From: Timema cristinae
Taxonomy: Eukaryota; Arthropoda; Insecta; Phasmatodea; Timematidae
Direction of reading: 5' to 3'
Assembly (NCBI GenBank): GCA_039000515.1
Contig: JBCFYV010011135.1
Location: forward strand, 20,176,927-20,240,926
Length of the DNA stretch: 64,000 nt
The notes beneath the pieces are model-generated. The model saw nothing but the letters and a program-made list of their open reading frames with translations, ran no database searches and was not told where the DNA came from. Within the stretch, counting starts at the first letter, position 1; the number at the start of each line of letters is the position of its first letter. A program made the position numbers and the translations under genes. Positions 54,974 to 64,000 of this stretch are shown here, piece after piece.

Positions 54974-55198
54974 ATGAGCAATGCTATGAGTCTATACGCA
55001 AGAACAGTCAGACTAGACTACAACACTTGGCGACCGTTGCGCGCGCATCTTACAGTCATGTCACTCAAGTCAGCCGAAGATTCAAGATTGTCAAACTTAA
55101 CCAGTTTTAAAGAAAATTCTAAAATGCTACGTGATATTTATTTTGATGAGATTATTAAGAAATTGTCATCAATGAAATCATGCAAATCCGACTTGTAA
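54974..55198 (+). pseudogene. Possible hAT transposase C-terminal remnant
   Basis: The second half of this frame reads RLSNLTSFKENSKMLRD, then FDEIIKKLSSMKSCKSDL. It resembles the extreme C-terminus that follows the dimerisation region in hAT transposases of the zinc-finger-MYM-associated type (RLS.L..L..E......F.E.I..F...K.R). Upstream, 54755-54795 (ccattaggcccggcctaggg, accaaagtgtctggagggtc) looks like the GC-rich flank often seen in such elements. The catalytic regions are missing. A short chance similarity cannot be excluded. Confidence 0.35.
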
Positions 55199-55199
55199 T

Positions 55200-55680
55200 T
55201 TTTTTTAGCGCAACATATGCACAACTTAAAAAATACTTTTATAATGTTAATATGATTATAATTATGTATTGTCTTTTTTTGAGTTTGAAAAATATATCTT
55301 ATAATAATTTTAAAACATTTTTTTTATTGCATCAACTTCCAATTTTAAAGCAAAAAGTTTTTCTTAAATTAAAAAAAAACTACTGCTATGTATTTTGATT
55401 TATTTAATGATCATAATATGATATGAATGTACTCATGTTCTGTCTTTAGTTTGAGTTTGAATAAAAATATCTTTTAAAATAACGATCATTTATTTCCCAT
55501 CCATAAACTTTGTTTCAAAGGAAAGCGTCGTGTTCTTCAAAGTTTTAAGTAACAAATTAATTAATTATTTTGATTTAAGTTGATATTAAAAAATTGATTT
55601 AAATAGAAAAAAATAGCTTTCCTCAAAAACTAAATTGCTATTGCCATATTCATGTATATTATAATAGACCAGTGTGAATA
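55200..55680. other. AT-rich stretch
   Basis: Lys/Phe/Leu-rich frame at 55180-55398 is compositional. May be 3' flank of the possible hAT remnant. Confidence 0.4.
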
Positions 55681-55685
55681 CCTAG

Positions 55686-55890
55686 TTGTTGGTTATTGGT
55701 GTGTGTTTTTTTTGGTCGGGAAGGGGGGTGAAGAGCAAATTGGGCTCAGGGGCCCCGACGGCTTTTGATCCCCCACTGATAAGATTCATCCCGGTCGTTG
55801 AAAGGGTTTCAGCATTTGGTGTAGATACAAACAGTTGTAAGCATGAAAACAACTTTAGGTTTCTGAGAGTCATGAAATGTTAGCATTTAT
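55686..55890. other. GC-rich patch with opposed open frames
   Basis: gggctcaggggccccgacgg and nearby sequence stand out from AT-rich flanks. Open frames of 65 (plus) and 63 (minus) codons overlap; the minus one (STPNAETLSTTGMNLISGG) is more protein-like in composition, but I recognise no family. Possibly an end of the same hAT-like element. Confidence 0.3.
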
Positions 55891-55899
55891 CAAAATCTC

Positions 55900-56650
55900 C
55901 AAAATTGATTTTATTTAATATCATAATATTTCTCTCTCCAAGGGACTGAAAAAAATAAAACTATATCAAAACATTCTAATTTTCAAATCCAAATAAAAAA
56001 AGAGCAACTATATCAAATAGCATTCAAAGGTTATGCTTTAAGAAACATTTCGTAGACAGTATCGTTAAATTCCCCCCCTTCATCTCCAACTCTCTTCGCT
56101 GCATAGTTTATATATTATGTTGTTCTACGAGAAGAAGAGGCCTTCCGGTAATACAAAACTTTTAGGTGTAAGTTAAGCCAGGGTAGAAGAAGAAAGTTTC
56201 AAAGGTATGAAAATCTCACGAGCCGTGACTTAAAATGAAGAGCCAGTGCAAAGAACAGGCAGGAAGCTAAGACTACCCCTCCCTGTTATTAAATCTGTTA
56301 ACAAACCTTACTTTAAGATTGTTAAAACGACTTTTGCTAATTATTGTGTGAAGGTTTTTTTTTTTTTTTTCCAACATCTTTTTTTTTTTTTTACCTTCTC
56401 ATATGTTCTAAGCCAACATTTTACCATAATCTAGTTACTAAAGTTTGGGTGGTCTAGAAAGTTTATGGTATTTCGGTGGAAGCCCAACTTTATAACAGGG
56501 TATTACCTGGTTGCAAATAATAAAACGATGAGAAATACCTTTTCGCGTGTATGATATGCCTTACTGTTCATAAATAAATAAAATATTTCTACACTATACT
56601 GACGTTAAGGTTGTATAAATGCTAATTATTTTGTTATATATATACATAAT
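55900..56650. other. Unannotated stretch with T homopolymers
   Basis: Two T runs at about 56355-56390. Balanced patch at 56100-56290 without known features. Confidence 0.45.
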
Positions 56651-56654
56651 GATA

Positions 56655-57075
56655 TATATATATAACATACATACGAGTGGATATAATATATATATATATA
56701 TATATACATACGAGTGGATGTATATATATATATATATATATATAATACATACGAGTGGATGTATATAATATATATATAAATACATACGAGTGGATGTATA
56801 TATATATATATATATATACGAGTGGATTAATATATATACTATGATATATATATATATATACATACGAGTGGATGTATATATATATATATACAATACATAC
56901 GAGTGGATTATATATATATATACATACGAGTGGATGTATATTATATATATATATATATATAAAACGAGTGGATATATATATATAATATATATATATATAT
57001 ATACATCGAGTGGATATATATATATATAATATATGAAATAATATATTAATAATACATCATACGAGTGGATATTAT
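56655..57075. repeat. (TA)n minisatellite with regular 'catacgagtggatg' inserts
   Basis: About eleven copies of catacgagtggatg separated by TA runs of 15-30 bases. The TA runs vary in length, but the 14-base insert is almost invariant. Long Ile-Tyr frames on both strands come from it. Confidence 0.95.
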
Positions 57076-57079
57076 AATA

Positions 57080-57735
57080 TCTATATTATTAAAAGAATTA
57101 AATTAAATACTGATATTAAGACACTTGTTAAATGATAAAACAGCTAGTTCTTTTATATTTTCTAAGAAAACAAAATTATTAATCCAATTATGGCCCACCT
57201 TAATCTGTATTGCAGATGGTGAGGATTTTAGTATTCGATTCCCAGTTGGATGTACCGAGAATTACTTTCCTAAATGTATTCCACTCTCACGTCATTCAAA
57301 TCCTGGTGCGCCTATTTTATCTATTATATTCAACTTTTCTTATTTATATCACGCTAGTGTAATTATTTCATTTGCGTTCAACCAGAATAGTTAGGGAGAC
57401 GCAGTGAAAAACCTAATTACTATGATAGCATTACAAAAAGCATTACATTTTTTAAAGTTTTAACATAAATACCAAAAATTAAATAATCTTTAAAGTACTG
57501 GGTGGTGTAAGATTGCAGTTTTTGGAAATAAAATGTATTAATATAAAATGCAGAATTTAACCACTATGACTTTTATATTCAGGCTTACCACCAATCAGAA
57601 ATATGTTCATATTTACACTAGAGGTGTGGTTATTACGGAGGTAGAGTTCAAAGGAAATACGTCGGTATTGTGTGAGATCGACACTTTGAATGCTTGCCAA
57701 CCTTTATGAATTTAAGTTGTTGTTTTTTAATTAGA
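57080..57735. other. Unannotated stretch
   Basis: The 89-codon plus frame at 57125-57394 has a fairly ordinary residue mix (e.g. LWPTLICIADGEDFSIRFPV), but no domain I recognise. It could be a decayed element or chance. No splice pattern supports an exon. Confidence 0.3.
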
Positions 57736-57740
57736 AGCCA

Positions 57741-58041
57741 GGTGACCTGGCAGTCTAGGGTTAAGGTGTCGGACTTATGTGCTGGTGTCCGGGGTTCAAT
57801 CCTCGGTCGCGGCACAGATTTATCTGATTACCAAACCCCTTCCTTCACCTCTGACAAGACGTGTATTAATCACAACTTGTGAATGTGTGGCACGCCAGGC
57901 CTCCACCATGGTTCGGATCCCACGTTAAACTGTAGGTCCTCCATTTAATCTCACAATTAACCTACCATTACACATCAGTGTAGGTGTGTTTTATCCGAAC
58001 GGATAGTAAGACGGTGATGATGATGATGATAATAATAATAA
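57741..58041 (+). mobile_element. SINE-A, full length, diverged
   Basis: Head ggtgacctggcagtctaggg, B-box ggttcaatcctcgg, complete body with the long gtgtattaatcacaacttgt block, and a 3' module altered to tttatccgaacggatagtaa. The tail is (tga)n then (taa)n. Confidence 0.9.
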
Positions 58042-58044
58042 ATT

Positions 58045-58612
58045 TCTATTTCCTTTATTGTAGTGCTGGCCAACAGTCGTAGGACCAATAACAGGCCAGC
58101 ACTGAAAAGTACACAAGTAGCATACAATATATATATATATATATATAATATATTATATTGTAATATTGAAATAGTGTATATTATTTCATTATAGTCTATT
58201 TTTGGAGTGTTTCTATGAGAACTTTATAATATTTTGTTTCACAAATATAAAGAGTTTTAAGTAGATTTTTCTATTATAAGATCAAAGATAGAAAGTATAT
58301 GGAATGCATTTATTTAAAACAATATTCTAGAGAAAAATGATATAAATGTAAATTAACTAATTCCTGAAATTGCTCAACTGAATGTCAGTATTTAGCCCCT
58401 CTGACAGAGGGTTTAGAAAGGTAGAACTTTAAGTAAATATCCAGATATTTGCGCTGAAGATATAAGAAGAAACAATTTAGTAATAATAAAAACATAATAT
58501 AATATGTAGGGATTTGAACCTTAGCCTCCTATTCATAACATAACCAGACATATATTTTAGCGTGTGTCCACTGATAGTAGACAAACTTTAAAACGAGGTT
58601 TACCACGATTTT

Positions 58613-58648
<36 letters not shown>

Positions 58649-59315
58649 GTTAAGTTTGCATTTTTTTATAAAATCAAATTTACAAACATCTACATCAGAG
58701 CACCTCATTAGGTTTCACTTGGCCATTGTTACGAATGTTTATGATTGGTTTGAAACAAACGGCGGATAAAACTAAAAACCCGGTCCTCCTCTGTAATGGT
58801 TAACACCAAAGTCTTTATGTCATCGCTTTAATTTATCGACAATAAATACAAATATTTTGTAAAAGAGAGTTTTGTTCTAAGCTAATAACATTATGCAGAG
58901 GTGCAACTTCCCCCCCCCCTCCCTCCGAAACCCCCTTTTTTTCCCCTATACGTCCCTAACCAATCGAAAGAATCCAAACATACTAGGATAAGACTCAGTG
59001 CTCACCCACTTTGTATTCAACTGGTTATCTCTTCTAAATGAATATTCCTCTAACCTTACTAAGGATTACGTTCCGTGATAAAAACGAGTAAGCGAAGTAA
59101 AGAGTAGAAAAAGCTAGAACAATGTATTCCATTTTTAGAGATGTAGTCATAGAAAAACGTACAAAGAAGATTATATAGATAATTGTGTTTTGGCATTTAT
59201 TATTCATTTTATGACAATCGTAATGGTTGTTAGTTACAGCTTCAAACTATTTTGTGCTTAAAGCTGTGTTGAGTAGTTTAAATATTTAAGGCATAACATG
59301 GTATATGTTTACTAC
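58045..59315. other. Unannotated stretch with (AT)n tracts
   Basis: AT runs at about 58127-58150 and 58616-58642. A decayed T-arm-like word (gggatttgaaccttagcctc) on the minus strand at about 58509. A C-run with cccccttttttt at 58910-58945. No gene supported. Confidence 0.45.
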
Positions 59316-59317
59316 TT

Positions 59318-59900
59318 TGTCTGATTTCCTCTTTACCCCTCAGAGAGATAAGTAGTATCTATTGTGATCTTCTGAAAAGTTTAACTCAAGATTTTGATAA
59401 ATGTCCCATGTTTCATAACCCCCTGAAACCGAAAAGTGGTCACTCAGTTTGTTTGTACCTAGATTATTATTATTAGCACCGCGTCTTACTACCCGTTCGG
59501 GTTATTACGCACTTACGCTAATGTGTGATGGTAGAGTGATTGTGAGATGAAATGAAGGACCTACAGTTTAACGTGGAATCCGAACCACGGTGGCGGCCTG
59601 GCATTCCACACATTCACAAGATGTCTTGTCAGAGGTGTAGGAAGGGTTTGGAAATCAGATAAATCTGTGCCGGGACCGAGGATTGAACCCCGGCCGCCAG
59701 CACAGAAGTCTGACACCTTACCCCTAGACCACCAGGTCACCCTTTGTACCTAGACCCAGATTCAAAACCGATTTACTAATTTGTGCTAAAACGTGATTCC
59801 GAGTTTAACGTAAGGCTCCCCAAAGGGTTTATTGAATTGGATATTTAACCTTAAAATTAAGGGTAGTTTACTGAAGACCTATAAGAGAAACACAATGGTT
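59318..59900 (+). repeat. Repeat X, copy 2, split by a SINE-A
   Basis: Left part (59318-59463) shares tttacccctcagagagataa, agattttgataaatg and ccatgtttcataaccccctg with copies 1 and 3. Right part (59743-59900) shares ttaaccttaaaattaagggt and gtttactgaa with copy 1. The SINE between them has clean duplications, so the two parts were once continuous. Confidence 0.6.
59464..59742 (-). mobile_element. SINE-A, full length, with target-site duplication
   Basis: The 12-bp repeat tttgtacctaga at 59452-59463 and 59743-59754 delimits a 279-bp minus-strand copy with complete head (plus end: ccctagaccaccaggtcacc), B-box (ggattgaaccccgg), body and 3' module carrying one extra T (gggttattacgc). Inserted into repeat X. 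Confidence 0.95.
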
Positions 59901-60231
59901 TTTTTTTTCAATTTATTCTTTAACAATTTTATTAAATTTTACTTACAGACAATCATTTTTATTTAAAAAAATTGGCATATATACAATGTTCCTATGAAAA
60001 TGAAAACAAGCAGAAATTTTCAATTTAGAGATACGATAAAATGTATGATTGCAAGGATATAATATTGTTAAATATAAAAAAATTAGATTTATTTATATAT
60101 AATTAAACATTTCTGATATAAACACCAATACAGTATATAGGTATTTTTATTCAGTTATTTTAAAATGAATGGGTTACGCATTTGGTGGACACAATGGTTT
60201 CTCTTTTCTAAATAGTTTTGTACCAGTGTAT

Positions 60232-60535
60232 GCTATTTGATTTATACTTTTTTGTGGAATGTGTTGCTCTTTTCACTGAACACTCAAAGGGAAAATTATT
60301 GTGATTGTCAAAAGAATCAAGTTCTATATTTTAATAAATGTCAAAAATTCTTGACCCTCTGAAACAAAAGTGTTTTTTCCGATGCCATTTGCCCTTGTCT
60401 ATAATTCTACCTAGAGACGAAACCTTTTTACTGATCGGGATAGAACTTTATATTTAGAGTTTTCACAAGTTTCCCTCAAAAATATTTTGCTAAATTATTT
60501 TTTCAGCTCTAAAATTAAGAAAAATTACTAAAGAT
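60232..60535 (+). repeat. Repeat X, copy 3
   Basis: Shares acactcaaagggaaaatta, ttttaataaatgtcaaaaat, ccctctgaaacaaaagtg, tacctagagacgaaaccttt and tctaaaattaagaaaaatta with copies 1 and 2, in the same order and strand. Confidence 0.5.
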
Positions 60536-60536
60536 T

Positions 60537-60556
60537 ATATATATATGTATAATATA

Positions 60557-60634
<78 letters not shown>
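60537..60634. repeat. (AT)n microsatellite
   Basis: Nearly 100 bases of AT repeat, the longest in the window. Confidence 0.95.
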
Positions 60635-60635
<1 letters not shown>

Positions 60636-60639
60636 CATT

Positions 60640-61300
60640 TATTCTCGATATCGCCAATAACATTTTTGTATAAATCTTTTATCTGGGCGAGTTTTAACTT
60701 CAGAAACAATATGAACTCTCTTTTTTTTCCCATGAAAACCATTTTAAGGGTAGTTTTAATAAATGGACATATTTCCATTTGGATAATATCTCCACATCTA
60801 TTTGAGATACTAAATAACATAATATCGTAGGGATGGATAATTATTCGTAAAAGTTAACCTTTTTTTTGCTCTTCCCGAGTTTCAAATAAATATACAGAAT
60901 GTATATAATTCCATTTTTATGAATCTCTTTGAAAAAAGAAATTGACTTATTCTATTTGGCGGACAGAAATGTTTCTCTAATAGTGTATCCAGTATCATTC
61001 ATGCTCTTTGTTGTAGTGTTTCTGCAACAATTTATAATATAACGATTCACAATCACTAAAAGTTTATATGACTTTAATGGAAGATAAAAGAAAGAAAGAA
61101 AATCCATGTGTTTAAAAGTAACTTTTTTTTCAACACACTTCGATACCAGTTGGTAATAATTACACATACACACTGATAGAATAGAGATGTGGAAGCTAAA
61201 ATTTTAGTGGAAATGTATCATTATTTGCATGAAAGTAGAGTGGAGAACGACTTGGGGAAATTTCATCTAAATTACACAGACATTACCAGACTCTCTGGTA
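60640..61300. other. Unannotated stretch
   Basis: AT-rich. Minus frames at 60635-60820 and 60952-61173 are not recognisable. Confidence 0.45.
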
Positions 61301-61304
61301 GAAT

Positions 61305-61455
61305 AATCGAAAGCGTCTTATTCGCAATATATTGGACCTTCGTTGACGGGGAAACTTGGTTTCAAGTCCCGGCTGATAAAACTGAGGATGGTTTATTCCT
61401 AAAAGATTTACCATAATCCTTCCTCCAAAATGAGGGTACACTTTCTACAAATTCA
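61305..61455 (+). mobile_element. Old SINE-B' copy
   Basis: gaaacttggtttcaagtccc (B-box region), then ggatggtttattcctaaaag, cataatccttcctccaaaat and gagggtacactttct match head and body order of the B' family. The plus frame at 61189-61416 overlaps it and is therefore doubtful as a gene. Confidence 0.5.
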
Positions 61456-61459
61456 ATAT

Positions 61460-63530
61460 TTTTCAACCATAAAAGTTTACTATAACTAAAACATATGAAC
61501 AAAGATTTATCAAGTAGTGAAAAGTGCCAACAGATGCAAATAATCCTTTTTAAAAACATACGAAATGGAAGAAAATTTTAAAATAAAGGAAAATATGAAA
61601 AATAAATATAAATTTAATTTTAAAAATAACCAAAGTATATACAATCTTCCCAGTCCCAGACGTAGATCAAATCCACGATTTTGAAAATCTTTGATACTCA
61701 ATTTATTTACTACTTATGAACAACATTTTTCCAAACTTTATCTACCCAACTTCAATAACGAATTTATTGACACAAAATTGGAGTAAATGTCATATAAACA
61801 CAGATTTCAAAAAATATTCCTTTCCAAAATACAGTTGCTGGAAAGTTTTGATATTTTTTTGAAATAATTTTGGGTTCGAATGTAACCAGGATAGACCAGG
61901 AAATTGTATCGTACAAAGAGTTATTCTTAAGTCAGTTTAAAATGACATTTATTTTTGATTATTTTATGATTTATAAAATACTTTTATAATATTATAGAAT
62001 TAATAAATTTATATAATCTACTTTTCATAGATTTTATTGATATATTTTATTTTTAACTTATCAAACTTTATTATAAATTAGTTTTCTTTTTATACCCAAA
62101 ATTTTTAGAATAAAAAAAAAAATTTAGATGACATAACATGTAAAAGAAGCGTTTTGTATACTGTGTTTTTATGAAACATTATTTTGAGCTATGGATTATG
62201 TTAGTGAATCTTTGTAGTTGAATCTGGGGATATCCTGTATAGTCAAGTGTATCGTAATATTTTTTACATGAATGTCATGGCATGGTCTGCTCAAGTAGAT
62301 ATTTCCTTAACTGAGGGCAATTTGAATTAGGGAATATTTATTAGAGGCCGCAAAATGCAGGTGAACTCTAGGATTAAACTCATCAATATTCAAGAGAATT
62401 TAAGAAATAGTATGCACTTGAAAATATTTTCCAGAAACATGGTTTGACAACATTTTCTGTTTGCGCTTTTTTTAAAGCAGTCAGAGGTGTTTGAAAACGT
62501 TTTGATAAGATTTGACCGTATTTTCTTTGCATTTCCAAATGAAAAAACAATGTTTCTTATTACCCATTTCAAATAAGTTACAAGAACCCAAGTTTTAATG
62601 TTTGGAAGTTAAGAACTCTTGGCATTACTTACTGGAAGGTGACTTTAAGAATTTAAATGCATGCATTAAAAAATTATAAAAAAATATTAACCAAAAGCCA
62701 TAAATTAGTTATACATACACGTTTTTTGAAATTAATAACTTCAAAATATTATCAAAGCTAAATTTTAGAACCATATTTTAGAACATAAAAACCCTCAAAT
62801 AAAATGTAATTGTGTTGTAAAAATAATGCAATGGTCATTTTATAAAGGTCCATTAGGTAAAAATACACTATTAAAGAGTTCTTTAAGCCAATGCTTTTGA
62901 TAAATAGATGGTTTTACTTTATTTTTAATTCTATTTGTGAACGTATTTCACAAAAATTAATTTCAACGACGCTTCGTCTAGGTTTGAAAGCATGCTTTTA
63001 AGTTATGATTTTAAAAGCTTCATGCATTACATAGTGAAATGTTGTCAGAAATAATTATAGCTTGAGAATCGTTTAGCTCATGCCTTCCCTTACCCCAAGC
63101 TAAAAAAATTATACAAAAAAATATTTTATTCTTTAAAAAAAGGTAGCTAAGACATAAAAAGAAAGTTATGCAAAATACATGTAAACGACATGGAGATTCG
63201 TATAAAGTTTATGACGGATATGAAACAGAAGAAGTTTCCGTGTATTTTTTTAAATTATGACGCCACAAACATACACAAAATGGAAGGGAATAATGTCAAA
63301 GAATTTTACGAAGCAATGAAATGTGACATCTGCAGTTGTTTCAATTTAAAACAAAGGCCAAATAACTAAAAGCTAAGAAAACATCACTGAGAGAAAAGTA
63401 AAATTTTATAAAAATTATATAAATATCGAAGCAAAGTTTAAATAAATTTCAAAAACCTTGTTTCCTCCTAAATACAATTTCATCTTCGACAAATACGAAG
63501 TTTAGTTTGTAAAAATACTAGTTACAAAAA
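61460..63530. other. AT-rich stretch, nothing recognisable
   Basis: About 2 kb with no supported gene, repeat or tRNA-like unit; short minus frames at 61362-61701 and 62390-62572 are compositional. Confidence 0.55.
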
Positions 63531-63535
63531 TACTA

Positions 63536-63786
63536 GGTGACCTAATGGTCTAGGGGAAAGTTGTCGGACTTCTGTGCTGGGGTCCAGGGTTCAATCCTCG
63601 GTCCCGGCACAGATTTATCTAATTGCCAAACCCTTCCTTTATCTCCGACAAGACTTGTATTAATTAAAGCTTGTGAATCTGTGGAATGCCAGGCCTTCAC
63701 CATGGTTCGGATCCCACGTTAAACTGTAAGTCCTCCATTTAATATCACAATCACCCTACCACTACACATCAAAGTAAGTGCGTATA
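63536..63786 (+). mobile_element. SINE-A, interrupted near its 3' end
   Basis: Head ggtgacctaatggtctaggg, B-box ggttcaatcctcgg and complete body up to gtaagtgcgtata, where it stops just before the CCCGAACGGG hairpin and meets the tail of the next SINE. Confidence 0.9.
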
Positions 63787-64000
63787 TTGTTATTATTATT
63801 ATTAGCAGCGCGTCTTATTACCCGTTCGGGTTATACGCCTTTATGCTAATGTTTAATGGTAGGGTGAAATGAAGGACCTACATTTTAACGTAGAATCCGA
63901 ACCATGGTGGAGGCCTGGCATTTCACACATATTCCCATGATGTCTTGTCAGAGGTGAAGGAAGGGTTTGGCAATCAGATAAATTTGTGCCGGACCGAGAA
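63787..64000 (-). mobile_element. SINE-A, minus strand, running off the window
   Basis: Starts with its (TAA)n tail (plus: ttgttattattattattagc), then module (cgtcttattacccgttcggg) and body to the pre-head region (gataaatttgtgccggaccg) at the window edge. It inserted tail-to-tail into the previous copy; the missing 3' end of that copy should lie beyond the edge. Confidence 0.9.

Noticed and set aside
61189..61416. 75-codon plus-strand gene
   Set aside because: Its second half overlaps a decayed SINE-B' copy; the first half has no motif.

Overview
The window looks like eukaryotic, AT-rich, intergenic or intronic DNA from an arthropod. A crustacean is plausible, but I cannot name the species. 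The clues are a degenerate TTAGG-type (arthropod telomere motif) tract at 5971-6096, LINE and Helitron remnants of types common in arthropod genomes, abundant (TA)n and (TAA)n microsatellites, and no long open reading frame. There are no bacterial features: no operons, no ribosome-binding-site-led genes, no rRNA, no CRISPR array. I found no intact host protein-coding gene. One short stretch near 27480-27760 has an ATG followed by a textbook splice donor and could be a small first exon.

Almost everything recognisable is a mobile element or a derived repeat. (1) Two tRNA-headed SINE families dominate, here called SINE-A (about 280 bp) and SINE-B (about 255 bp). Their heads and bodies differ, but both end in the same roughly 45-nt 3' module with a CCCGAACGGG mini-hairpin and a (TAA)n tail. 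Several copies are fixed to the base by 8-12 bp target-site duplications: A at 11295-11580, 13908-14056, 18069-18229, 31463-31695, 46686-46963 and 59464-59742; B at 23812-24071 and 50665-50917. Many decayed SINE-B relatives (called B') fill the rest. Further tRNA-headed relics (called C and D) occur around 40-45 kb and at 9.4 kb. (2) Two Helitron-type elements lie on the minus strand. The one at 15200-16205 has good ends, a terminal hairpin, CTAG and A/T flanks, and carries a frameshifted C-terminal piece of the PIF1-like helicase. (3) A degenerate RT plus RNase H retroelement (about 34316-36540, minus strand) has short direct terminal repeats and sits inside a 44-bp minisatellite. (4) Four plus-strand loci (20.9, 22.6, 47.1 and 52.1 kb) carry tandem 46-bp repeats whose unit is the C-terminal block of a non-LTR retrotransposon ORF2. 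(5) A 383-bp nearly perfect foldback element at 21805-22187 is flanked by TTAA. (6) A possible hAT transposase tail lies at 54974-55198.

Layout: 0-5.9 kb is AT-rich with old SINE relics. 6-9.4 kb has the TTAGG tract, a degenerate repeat field and a short Helitron. 9.4-20.6 kb holds SINEs, the main Helitron and a GC-richer island at 17.3-17.8 kb. 20.9-23.5 kb has two LINE-tail arrays around the foldback element. 23.8-33.7 kb has SINEs, a CAGTTCATG-word cluster and the candidate exon. 34.1-37.1 kb is the minisatellite with the retroelement. 39-46 kb has tRNA-like cassettes, one between long inverted repeats. 46.7-53.2 kb has SINEs and two more LINE-tail arrays. 54.7-64 kb has the hAT-like remnant, a TA-rich minisatellite and nested SINEs, with one SINE running off the right edge.

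Family calls and boundaries come from reading the sequence and from general knowledge of transposon families. No database search was run. SINE names are local labels.
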